NCBI GenBank assembly: GCA_020226215.1
Contig: CM035234.1
Coordinates: 70,759,135-70,823,134 of the forward strand
DNA from: Sindora glabra
Taxonomy: Eukaryota; Streptophyta; Magnoliopsida; Fabales; Fabaceae
Length of the DNA stretch: 64,000 nt
Reading direction: 5' to 3'
Position numbers and translations under genes: made by a program. This document shows, one piece after another, positions 25,205-35,640 of the stretch. How positions within the stretch are numbered: position 1 is the stretch's first letter; each line of letters opens with the position of its first letter. Under the pieces are notes generated by a model. It saw only the letters and a list, made by a program, of their open reading frames with translations. It made no database searches and was not told the DNA's origin.

Positions 25205-25489
25205 TTAATGTGAGTAGCAAAGCATATGGATCTGATCTTTAAATTTTTATCTTTATATTAGTGTATTTTGATAGTAAAATTTCACCCAGAGTTATGAGAA
25301 AAAGCCTTATGATAACTTAAAAAGAGTATACTCTCTCGATGAAAATGGAGTAAGAGATCAACAAGAGCATTATATATCAATCTCACCATACTTAAGAGAA
25401 TATTGGAGAGATGTCAGAAGAATTCATAATGAAAGACATAATTGTAGCAAAGATTTAAAGGAAAAAAAGAAATGCTAATTATTAAAAGA

Positions 25490-25690
25490 AATTGATGTCA
25501 TATGATTTTGCAATTTCTAACACGACTTTTTAAATGACTTTTAGGTGATGGTCGTTAACAAGGCTTAATACCCCATGCTTTTGCAATTTCTAATAAAAAT
25601 TTTAAAATACCTTTTAGATGATGGCTATTGACTAGAACTAATGTCCTATGATTTTGGCATTTTTAATAAGGCTTTTGAAATTTATTTTAA
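25490..25690. repeat. Tandem repeat, about 75-bp unit, three copies
   Basis: Units share ATGATTTTGCAATTTCTAA, then a TTTAAAATACCTTTTAGATG-like word, then ATGGYYRTTRACWAG. They begin near 25492, 25569 and 25645, the third being shorter and more worn. Lies between the gag-only gypsy element and a copia remnant. Confidence 0.6.
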
Positions 25691-25899
25691 ACAATTGTTA
25701 TATATAAAAATGACATTGTAAATTTCCAAGTAATGTTTAGACATCAGTTGTATTTTTATCCATCATTTTAAGTTTTTATATAATTTCAATACGCTATTGC
25801 ATCAAAATAGATGTCAGTTTAGTTAATTTTGCCAGATTTATTCAAAACCAAGCATATTTGCCTACCAAATTGTCACAATAGCCAACTTATGACAATAAG

Positions 25900-26277
25900 G
25901 CTAGCCACTAGTGTTATATAATTCATAAAGGTCTTGTTTGATTGCCTTATGGTTTCATGAGAAATTGTTTGTGTCTTTTTAGAGATATAATACTATTACT
26001 CTTTTATAAGAATTTTACGACAACTATTCGCTTATAGGATATTTATTAAAAACCTAGTTTTTCTTATATAATTAGCTATAGTTGTCTCTTATGAGATGTT
26101 TATTGTTTCATGAGAAACTATGTTAATCTTCTAGAGAAAATTTGGTGGCTTTCATAAGAGAGATCATAATAAGAACTTTTACACAAAAACATAGGTGGAT
26201 CACTTTGCAATGCTATATGCATAATTAACTACACCATCACATCGATGTGGTCATTTCAATGATATAATTAGCTTATG

Positions 26278-26347
<70 letters not shown>

Positions 26348-26601
26348 CATATGTTTAAATAGTATATTTCTCATCCATAGTTCCAAGTTAATTATCTTGT
26401 TGATTGGATCGTGTTTTCTAAGGTGTTTATTAGGCTTTATTAAATTTAGTGGCCATTCTAGTTGTTCATTCAACCCAAGAGTCATTTTCGAAATGATTTT
26501 ATAAAATACATAAAACTTAATCAATGTTTTTTCAAGTGGAAGAATGTTGGAATATTCTTATATTTATTAGGCTCCAATTGATTCAAATTTCAATTTGCAA
26601 A
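25900..26601 (+). mobile_element. 3' end of a copia element: interior remnant, polypurine tract and start of 3' LTR
   Basis: CATTCAACCCAAGAGTCATTTT and a TTCAAGTGGAAGAA polypurine tract directly precede an LTR starting TGTTGGAATATTC (26545). The same layout stands before the 3' LTR at 17408, so this is a related copia lineage. The LTR is cut at 26601 by the hAT transposon and appears to resume at 33759-33972, ending ATTCTAACA. The 5' portion of the element was not recognised; its left limit is approximate. An (AT)n tract sits inside (26281-26342). Confidence 0.6.
26281..26342. repeat. (AT)n microsatellite
   Basis: About 30 uninterrupted AT units. The minus-strand reading frame across it is an artefact of the repeat. 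Confidence 0.95.
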
Positions 26602-26780
26602 TAGTGCCAAGGGTAAAATATCATGGAACTTAATTATAAAAACTCCTAATTATGATTATAGTATATATGCATAGTACAATAAATAAAACTAAAATAATAT
26701 AAAGTAATAAATATAATAAAAATTTATATATATGTAACAAAAATAATATGAAACACATACCTTTATATTTTGAGCTTTCC

Positions 26781-29700
26781 CTAATGTTCCTTTAAAGAAT
26801 AGAAGTCATCAATTATCATATTTTTAGTGAATTGTCTAGCAATCTCCTTTTCAATATAAGTAATCATGTAATTCCTAAGAAAGTTATATTCCATCTTATT
26901 ACAGATCCTTATTTTAATTATCTTCATAGCTGAAAAAGCTCACTTGGAAGTAACTATAGAAACTAGAAGAGTTAAGACAAGTCAAAGCAACCTATCAATC
27001 AAGGGATAATTTGTTAATTTTCTAATTTCCACACATTTTTAACATAATTCAAAAATAGAAGACAAATTTTGTAGTTTATGATCATTATGTACATTAAGCT
27101 CATAATGTTGTAATTCATATCTCAATTGAAGCTTTTCTTGATTTGAAAAGTTTGAAAAGGTAAAATTTGATAACAAGATTATATATATCATGAATGTTAA
27201 ATAATTTATATCCATCTTTTGGATTTAAAGTTGTACTTAATATATTGCTTGCTCATTGAATCTACTATTCAGTTCTTTCAAATAATAATCTATCATAGTT
27301 GTAAATACATCCACTTAATAATGATTTTCCACTATGATAGTATCCTTTTGGCAATGAGAATGAATTATGTTAAAAAAGCAAACACTCATATCAATAAATT
27401 TGATACTTTGATTTTGACAAAAGGAAGTCACATTTGTTAAAAAATTGTCCTAACCACTATCCCTTAAATTTTGAATCAATGAATTTGCACTCAATACCAA
27501 ATGCATAGCATTCAAAATATTTATAGATGCCTTTTGTAGAGCTTGGCAAAGATTATTAGTGAGTCCCATAATTTCTTTCATCAAGTGCAAAGTAAGTACA
27601 AAATTAAATGAAATCATCAACTTCAAAGCAAAAGTAGCATCACCTCATTGAGAATATGTGGATCCTTCAATAACTAGATTTTCAAGAACTAGAATAGTTG
27701 CACTATACATTTGTAAAAGGCTATAGATTGAATTGAAGTGAGAATTCCAACTAGTATCTCCAGGCCTCTTTAATGTGCCAATTTGATTGACTTCTCTACC
27801 TGTTCCAATCTTATCCATTGCAACTAATTATGTGATTTCATTTGTATAAATAGCTTATAATTCATCATTGCACTTGCAAAAAGATGTGACAACATTAACA
27901 ATAAAAGTTAAGTTTTGAAAAAAAATGTGAACATCAACTAATTCTTTAGTTATAGAAACAAGAGTAAAAAACAATAAACAAAACATGCATATGGACATTC
28001 TTGAAAAATTAGAGCTTGTAATGCATTCCACTCTCTGTACATGTTACTTGCTATATCATATCCTTGGCCTTAAACATTTTAAATGTTGAGATTATGATGA
28101 GATAAAACAAAACAAATCTCTTGCTTAAGAGTAGGTGCAATGGTATCTTTAACATGTACAAGATCTAGAAATTTCTCCTTCATAAGTCCATTTCTATCAA
28201 TAGATCTAACAACTAAAGCCATTTGTTCTGTAATAACCCTAAAATAGTGTAATAATGATGATGATTGAAAATAAAAATATTTTCTTAATTTAGGGTTTCC
28301 GATGAAAAGAACCGGACAAAATCCGGAAGTATTGAAGGAGGAATTTCAAAGTAAGATCAATTACATAAATCTTAAAAAAAAATTATGGGCATTAAAATTA
28401 GTGAAAATTAAATTAAAAACCTAATAATAGGTTTGAGAAATTTCACCTAGAAATTTACTAAATTTTTAGTACCCGGTAAATCAAAAAAATAAGGAAATGA
28501 GTTGAAATTATAGTAAATTAACTCAAAAAAAATTTATGGATGGCCAAAAATAATTTTTAAAGCTAAAAAATGATTATGAAAAGTCAAAAACAATTTTTTT
28601 TTTAAAAAAATATAATACTTAGAAGCCTAAGGGTGAAAATGCAAAGAAAGTGAATAATTTAGGGTCAAATTGTAATAAAATATTTTATCTTTTTGGGCAT
28701 TTTTTTATTTTTGATGTATTGGGTTAGGCTGACCCAAGTTTTGAAGGCCCAAATATGAAAATTGGAGGCCCAAAATCATGGGTCCAAGGTCAACCCAAGC
28801 CTCCAAAGGAAGCTAAGCACCAAAATGAAAGAAAAAAGGCAAGACTTGGGGCCAAACTGTAATAATTGAAAATTTTCAATTTTGTGTCACATTTTTATTG
28901 GTTGAAATTGTTATTGTGGTTTGAAAATTTAGACCACTTGGGCATGCAAGGAGAGTGTCTATTTGTCCCCAAAAATCTTTCAAAGTCCAAGAAAAATCAA
29001 ACTTAGAAATTGATGAAAATTTGCAGAATTTTTATGGAAAAATTTTTTAGGAAAATTTTATATAAAGGAAAGGAGACTTAGGAGCAGAAAAACCCCACTC
29101 TATTCTAGATCAAAATCATGCAACCCTGGAGGAAAGGAACAAGAAATTTAGCTAAAGAAATTCAAGGAAACATTGCAAGCCAAGTAGGTAAATTATCAAT
29201 TCCTCTCAACCCCTCTTGATTTCTTGTAGTTTTCCTCTTCTCCTCAACCTTCACCTCCTTCTCCCTCAAAACAAAGTGTTGGAAGAAAGAAGAGAGTGAA
29301 GAATTAAGGTGAGTAATAACTTGCTTTTAGGTTACAAGTTAATTGTTGTTGAGATTTGGTTAAATGTAATGATGTATCCTCTTGTATGCAATTGTGTTGG
29401 CTACTGAAAACTTTGGCTGAGAAGTTGTTATGTGATGTGTGATGCTCTTGAATTAAGTAATTTAATTAGAAGAGATAAGGGAAGAAATATTTTCAATTTT
29501 ATATGAAGAAATTGGTTAGATATCTAAGTGAAATTGTTGAAATAGAAATCAGATTTTGCTGGTGAAAAACTATTGAAGTTGGACCATGAAATTCCTAGGC
29601 TTAAAATTATCAAAAATTTAGTTTCTTGATGTTTTATGATTCTTTATGAAGTTAAGATGAATTCTGAAAATTTAGGTGAGCTTTAGAGACCTTTAGATAA

Positions 29701-32406
29701 TTTTAGAGAAATTTTCCTAAGCTAGACCATCAATGCTGTCCTGAAATAGGGCATCTTCACGTTAGTCTCAGTTCTCAAAATTTTTAAGGTATCAAATGAT
29801 CATGAAAAATTATGAGAAAATTTAGGATAGTTAATCAAGGTGTTTTTAATGTCATGTAAAATTTTCATGCAATCGGAGTTGATTTGGTCACCTAATAAAA
29901 TTATGATTTAAGACTGTTCAAGACAAAACCTAAAAATTGGGTAGTTCTATTCATAAAATTTTTAAGGGTACCAAATGGTTGAGAAAAATTTTGAAGAAAT
30001 TTATGGGGGTTATTCAGAAGGTAAGGTAGTATGAGCCAAAATTTCAAGAATTTTAAAATTTATTTGTTCCTCTAAATAATTCACACCCTTGACTGCCTAA
30101 ATAGGGTCCAAAACAAGAAAAATCAAGGATCATCCTTGATATTAAGAAAATGAAATTTGGAAAACCCTTGTGTAGCATTTAAATTTATTGTTATTTAGAA
30201 TACTAGGACTAATGTTTGATGATGGAAAATTTTCATTATGATGTAACCATGAAAAAAAGGCAATAGATTTTGAATGTACTATGCTATCCTTTAAAATTGT
30301 TACTACACTAAGCGTAACACTTGTGTGACATGAATTGTTTGATGTGTGTATGTGAATATCCATTAGGAATTGATATGACATTAAGCTTAGAATGACAAAT
30401 GAAGTATAAAACACTCATAACATAGTTAGTATTTTAATACATTCCTCAAGGAAGATCCATAAAAATTATAGTTAATGCATATGGCATCCCATGATTATTC
30501 ACTCTGCTTGTAAAAATGCGGGAGGAGGATAACATCCTTCACATAGAAGGAAAGAGTGGTTAGTAATGGAGGGAAAAGGTTGGTGGCCTCGAGCCTAGGA
30601 TGGCGAGGGATAAGGTTAGACCGAAGATATAAGGTGACACTGTATACCAACTAATGCCATTTCTTAAAAATAACTATCAAAATTTGAAATTTTAATTAAA
30701 TGTAATAACTACAAATAGAAAAGAAATCCTTAGATAGGAAAATCAGAAAGGGAATAACAAGTTATTACTTACTGAGTATGTCTTATACTCATTATGTCTG
30801 TTGTATTGAAATTGCAGGTTCGGATCATGGACCTGTGAACACGCACTAACACTTATAGAGGATATGCCATCACTCCCTGAGAGACGCATGGATTAATGTT
30901 CCATTTTGGAGATTTAAGTCACCGCTACAGATGTAAATATTTGGTATTGTGTGGACTTTTGGCCTATGGACACTAAACGAAATGTCCTCAAGATTTTCTT
31001 TCCATTAATACAGATTACCTTAGAGGATGAATCTGGGAGTAACATGACTCCATCAATGTCTAGGGTGTTTAGTTCTAGTTCCCCTTTGGAATCTGACCCG
31101 GAATAGGAGGGCCCTAATTGGGTTAGTGAGTTGAAGGATTAGAGTCAATGTATCCATGGTACTATAAACTAACTTTACCTTTTGTAAATATTTTTTTTGT
31201 AATGTGTGTGTGTGTGTGTGTGTATTCTACACTTTATTCTGGTACTTTTAACATTATTGTTATTTATTTTCTTCTGTATGCCTCTGGTATTATATTTTTC
31301 TGTCATAAAGGTGTGAGATACTATGTTGTCTTGGAAGGCTAGTAAGGATATCTAATCAGTATAGAGTATTGGTTGGGTACCTTTATGTTGGTCACGATAA
31401 AATAAGTCAGGTCGTGACATGTTCTCTTTTAGATTTATCTTGAGCTTCATCAATAATCAAACAAAATTTTACATCACTAATATCTTTATGAATTTGGTTT
31501 TGCACATTTCTTACAAAAATATTTAAAATTTCCTTTTGAATTGTTGGAGATATATATATTGCATTTTGTTAGGGCATTTTCCAATACAACTTCACCCACT
31601 TCTTTGTTGTAAGAAGCTGAAAGTTTTATCATTTCAAAAAAGTTACCTTACTTCTTTGATCTCATGCTTTCGTCATGTCCTCTTAAAACGTATGCTTGAA
31701 AAGTTAGCCATCTAGCAATGTCCATAGAGGCTTTGAGGGATAAGCAATTTTTTAGAACCTATTCAAAAGCTTGCTTGTGCATAACTTCATCAATATAACA
31801 TGACTTGCTCTTAAAATCTTTATAACATTTATAAGCTACATTATGAGATGAATTAGGATTTTTACCCATTTGAGATAGAAATGTGCAATTTTTTTCATTG
31901 TTGACCTTTTCCAATTTCTAAATCCCTTTGAAATGAATGCATTACAACCTGAATGTCCACTTGATTTTTTTGCAAACAAATAGCATCAAAAACAAAAACT
32001 AACATCTTTTTCTAGTGAGTATTCTAGCCAAGGGAAGCTTTTAAACCAATGAGCTTGAAATCATTATGGATGATCTATATCATTAGAAAATGGATAGACG
32101 TCTTGCTTAAACTAATAAGGCCCATATCTTATGTATGCCCTTTGAATTTCATCTTGTTGATTAATAAGATAATCCTAAAATTAAGGGTGCTTTCCAAGAT
32201 CAAGTACAAGAGTACCTATGTCAATTTTTTCTTGTTCAACTCTTACAACTTCAAAAGAAGGTTCCTCCACTATATGACTTGTAGGTTGCTCAACAACGTT
32301 TTACACTTCAATCTCTAAATTTGGAGTTGATGTCTTAGATTGTGTATCTTCATTCCCCGCTTTTTCCTTTAAAAAAAAAAGAGTCAATAGTTTTTCTCTT
32401 TAACAT
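26781..32406 (-). pseudogene. hAT transposase-like pseudogene (TTF zinc finger, DUF4371, hAT C-terminal domain; ZMYM1-like)
   Basis: The protein family moves hAT transposons by cut-and-paste in the nucleus. The minus strand starts MLKRKTIDSFF at 32406 and continues (frame corrected by eye) through INQQDEIQRAYIRYGP, the TTF-type finger WLEYSLEKDVSFCF, SGHSGCNAFISKGFRNWKK, RWLTFQAYVLRGHDESMRSK and GNFFEMIKLSASYN (DUF4371), DEAQDKSKREQMALVVRSID, then after the LTR insert VHVKDTIAPTLKQEI and QGYDIASNMYREWNALQALI. It ends with the dimerisation region AFSAMKIIKIRICNKMEY and NYMITYIEKEIARQF, stopping at 26781-26783. Excluding the insert the span is about 2.43 kb, close to the 750-800 residues usual for the family. 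Stops and frameshifts occur throughout, for example in the poly-T run after codon 11. The element can no longer make its transposase. Confidence 0.88.
28229..31419 (+). mobile_element. Tekay-like gypsy solo LTR, 3191 bp, perfect 5-bp target duplication
   Basis: Starts TGTAATAACCCTAAAAT and ends AGGTCGTGACA. TGTTC flanks both sides exactly (28224-28228 and 31420-31424). Removing it restores the transposase reading KREQ|MALVV. The ends match the LTR termini of the chromovirus at 44192-50093 (TGTAATA...GTGACA), giving plus orientation. It contains a (GT)n tract (31204-31223). No primer site or polypurine tract adjoins it, so it is a solo LTR. Confidence 0.9.
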
Positions 32407-32454
32407 CTTTGTACCTAAAATAGTAAAAAATTTCATATAAATCATAATGATATA

Positions 32455-33275
32455 AATTTAATTTTAATATTAAAATATAAAGAACCCTAATCTAATTTTT
32501 AATAGAAATTGCAAAATAGAAATTGCCTTCTTCATCTAATTCTAAGTTATAAAATTTTCAATCACTAAAAGTTACATAAATATATAAAATACAAAATATT
32601 TGACTAAGAAATATCAATTATATTGTGTGATTAAATTGAGAAAGAGGAATTTTATACTTTCAAATTGAAACTTCAAGTAATTAAAATTTTGATGCATTTG
32701 AAGATTCAAAGATAGTACCTAATACAAGGCAATAAATAAAAATAAAAATTGTAAGATTATGAGAACCTTAAATATATATGATGAGTGTTATTGTTAATTG
32801 ATACATATAGGGATTGAGCAATACATGATGCATTACGAAATCAAAGGCATGGAATTAGGATGATAGCATGATAGTGTTTTTGATAATTATTGATAATATT
32901 TATATAATAAAACAATATGTGTCATTATTATCATATAACAATATTAAAAGTTATTTTAATATTAATGTACAAGGATCCTCAATCTAATTTTTAAAAATTA
33001 ACTAGAAATTGGAAAATAGAAATCTCCTTCTTCATCTAACCCTAAGTTATAAATTTCTCAATCACTAGAAAATACAAATTATATAAATATATAAAAGACA
33101 AAATATTTATCTAAGAAATAACAATTGTATTGTGTGATTAAATTGAAAAGAGGAATTTAATACCTTCAACTTGAAACTTCAAACAAATAAAAATTTGCTG
33201 TTTTTGAAGATTCAAAAATAGTACCAAATGCAAGGTAACAAATAAAAATAAAAAATATAAGATTGTGAGAATCTT
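32455..33275 (-). repeat. Direct duplication of about 315 bp upstream of the hAT transposase start
   Basis: 32455-32770 and 32945-33275 share, in order, CCTAATCTAATTTTTAA-like text, GAAATTGNAAAATAGAAAT, CCTTCTTCATCTAA, CTAAGTTATAAA, TTGTGTGATTAAATTGA, GAAACTTCAA and GAAGATTCAAA. This is the 5' flank of the transposase gene, so the promoter or first untranslated exon was duplicated inside the transposon. Which of the two copies served as promoter is unknown. Confidence 0.75.
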
Positions 33276-33485
33276 AGCGAATAGTATTGTTAAGATTTAA
33301 GAAATTAAAAAAAATACTAAACTATTTCTAGAGGCGAAGACGTAACGGAAGATGCAGTCTCGTGGAGCAGAGGAAGAGACCAGGGAATGAAAGGAAGAGA
33401 TGTGCAGAAGCCCGAAAGATAGCTAGCTTATAGGAGAAATTTCTAAAAGTCTAAAACGTCCGGGACATTGTGACAAAAAGCAAAG

Positions 33486-33488
<3 letters not shown>

Positions 33489-33527
<39 letters not shown>
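33489..33527. repeat. (AT)n microsatellite
   Basis: About 19 AT units inside the right part of the hAT transposon. Confidence 0.9.
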
Positions 33528-33532
<5 letters not shown>

Positions 33533-33758
33533 GGGTCATGGGAATTGCTGAATTGGGTAGCATAAAGCCCGGTCAACAAGCCTTTTAAATATAGGCATTA
33601 GACAGCTATAGAAGAATGATGAAAGCCCAATGACATTGAATAATTTGCTAAGTTTAATATACAATTATCTTTTATGCATATAAACTTTAATAATATGTAT
33701 TAAAATTTGGAGGTAAGGGGGCCAGGCCCATCCTAATCCCCCTTTGTCTCCACCACTA

Positions 33759-33972
33759 TCTGTAAAATTGGGTTGAATGTATAGCCTAAATATATTTTGA
33801 AAACCCAAATGAACAAGTGATTTAATTAATTGGGTTGCACCTCTTGAGCCTTAAACCCAATGTATGTTGTAATTTGATGGCCTATAATTGAAAATCCTAA
33901 TGGAAAATTAGTCAATTACGTGAAAGATCTAGTTATGAAACAAGTCTTATCTACACTTATAAGATTCTAACA
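33759..33972 (+). repeat. Remainder of the copia LTR split by the hAT transposon
   Basis: After the hAT duplication the text runs AATTGGGTTGAATGTATAGCC to AAGATTCTAACA, ending with the CA expected of an LTR. Joined to 26545-26601 it would give a short LTR of roughly 280 bp. No second intact copy of this LTR is in the window to confirm it. Confidence 0.45.
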
Positions 33973-34164
33973 TTACATCCCATTGAAGTATGTCTTTTGA
34001 TTGACCATGGAAAAATTGGAGAAAAATTTGTTCACAATGATTGCTTCTAAAACAAAATTTATGATTCAAGAGGTAACAAATTTTTATTTCATTTATATTT
34101 AATTATTTTGTGCTTCTAGATTTATTATATAGATGATCTGTGGGTATTCACAAAATTTTCAGCA

Positions 34165-34786
34165 TGCCTTGCTAACCAGTCATTTATTCAAATGATCATA
34201 TCTATTGTAGACATATAATTTCGCAAGTCAAATGTTCTAACTAACGTTTCATTCCTGAAGAAAACATATTCAAATTTATGATTCATCTTATTTAAACAAT
34301 ATAATATAATATAATTACGAATTTATAAATAGCCAGTATATTATTTATTTACTGTTCATAAAACTATTGCCTACTATGTATGCGTACTGTAATTATTGAT
34401 TTACCATAAGTTATACTGAAATATGAAAAGTAATTTTGACATAATTTTTTTCACATTCAAATTTGTAATCCTTGCATGTTCCAAATAAATAACATATAAA
34501 TATACTGCACCAACTTTTTTTTAATTAAGATGGACAGTTGAAGACATTTTAGTGACTTCTAATCTTGAAATTTTGTATCTTACTCCGTTGATCTTTAAGT
34601 CATGGTCTTCCATCTTGACCAAGTTCTATTACATTAATAGGTAGCTATTTATTCTACTAAATCCAAAAAGACATTTTCAAAGGAAACATGTTTTTTTTTT
34701 ATGTTTCTTTTTTAATTAAAGCGATGACTAAGTAAGACAATTATTTTAAATTTGAAAATAATAAAGAAATTCCTTCTAACAAGAAT
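34165..34786. repeat. Shared segment A, copy 1 (compare 54985-55700)
   Basis: Matches the other copy in order: GCCTTGCTAACCAGTCATTTAT, GACATATAATTT, AAGAAAACATATTCAAATTTA, TTTATAAATAGCC, TAATAGGTAGCTATTTAT and CTAAATCCAAAAAGACATTTT. Middle portions differ by insertions. The TATAAATA box preserved in both suggests the duplicated DNA may include a promoter, but no coding sequence was recognised downstream. The copy ends where the CACTA terminus begins. Confidence 0.65.
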
Positions 34787-35640
34787 CACTACAAGAATGA
34801 ATGTCATTTGCGGTGATTTTCCCTGCGAATTTTCCACGGATTACGAATCCCTGGAGTCGGAGCATGGGAAACGCTTTCCCATGGTAATTTGACACGAGTT
34901 TGATGCGGATTTTCCCACAGTTACTTTCCCACGGATTCTGAACATGGGTGCCCACGGATATTTCCTCTGAATATGAATTTGAATTTCTAGTGGTTTTTTC
35001 CCACAGCAATTAATATAATATTTTTTAAAAAATTAAATGTAAAAAATTATTCGTAGGTAAACCGTGGGAAATATTTATGTCTATGCGATGGTTCTAATTA
35101 TTTTCCCATGGTTTTAATTGCGCGAACCGTGGGAAATTCTTAATTTTGCCAAAAAAAATTAAAAATCATTAATGTTATAATTCAGAAGCTATTTCTATGA
35201 TTAAATGCTTGACATTCGAAATTTATATTTCATTAAAATCTAAATAATAATAGATCCTACATAAATTTAAATATCAAATTATTCATACAAAAATAATATC
35301 CTTAAAATGAAACTACTATTAAATATCTTTTTCTAAATTATCATCTGTATCATGATGATGCTGAATACCATGCTCATGCTGTCCTCCTTGCTACTGTGTG
35401 AGATTGGTTGGACCATGGAAAAATGGTAGAGGGACGGAAATAGATAAAGTTAATTCGGTGTGATTGCATAAAAACTTTAGTATTAATTTATATTGGTTTA
35501 ATTGACTTTGCTACTCAACTTTCAATGCAAGAACTCTATTTTCCACTTCCTGCTGAACTCTATTTTCCATTTCTATCTGATGCAATCATACAACAACTTG
35601 AATGAGCACATTTAATACAAATGACTAGTTAAGGCATTAC
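34787..35640 (-). mobile_element. CACTA (EnSpm) transposon end with subterminal repeats; other end not found
   Basis: CACTACAAGAATG at 34787 is the canonical CACTA terminus. In the next 330 bp the words TTCCCACGG, CCCATGGT and ACCGTGGGAAA recur in both orientations, typical of the transposase-binding subterminal repeats. Further in, the minus strand reads QIEMENRVQQEVENRVLALK and HGPTNLTQ (35350-35620), resembling the glutamine/glutamate-rich coiled C-terminus of plant CACTA transposases. The matching TTCTTGTAGTG end was not seen, so the element is truncated or its right end is lost. The right limit given is only as far as evidence extends. The alignment with copy 2 of segment A breaks exactly here (AAGAAT). 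Confidence 0.7.

Larger units (their letters stand above)
18467..25331 (+). mobile_element. Short gag-only Ty3/gypsy element (TR-GAG-like), 3' LTR split by nested solo LTRs
   Basis: The 5' LTR (18467 to about 18786) starts TGTCATAAATCAATCTTG. Its partner starts AGTCACAAGTCAACCTT at 20883, directly after the purine tract AAGTGGAGAAAAA, and runs to 21078. It then resumes at 25205 (GTGAGTAGCAAAGCATATGG) and fades near 25331. The two copies match in order through AAACTTRG, CAACCTAAATTTGG, ATCTAAYTTGT and TAAAATTT. The interior is only about 2.1 kb and encodes a decayed gag and probably the gag end, but no reverse transcriptase or integrase. Such gag-only elements need an autonomous partner for their enzymes. 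A primer site was not identified. Confidence 0.72.
26594..33766 (-). mobile_element. Coding-type hAT transposon (element proper 26602-33758), inserted in a copia LTR
   Basis: The left end TAGTGCCAAGGG and the reversed right end TAGTGGTGGAGACAAAGGGGG match the TAGTGGYGGAGCCAAGGGGG-type terminus of plant hAT elements with a TTF-type zinc-finger transposase; the left copy lacks an internal six bases. Flanks TTTGCAAA (26594-26601) and TCTGTAAA (33759-33766) agree at 6 of 8, both differences being C/T transitions. The element holds one minus-strand transposase pseudogene. Without the nested LTR it is about 4 kb, a normal size for the group. Confidence 0.75.

Noticed and set aside
26281..26342. AT tract as possible origin or matrix attachment region
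   Set aside because: A simple microsatellite; nothing in the sequence supports such a role.
32049..32318. Plus-strand 89-codon frame
   Set aside because: Shadow of the minus-strand hAT transposase pseudogene.
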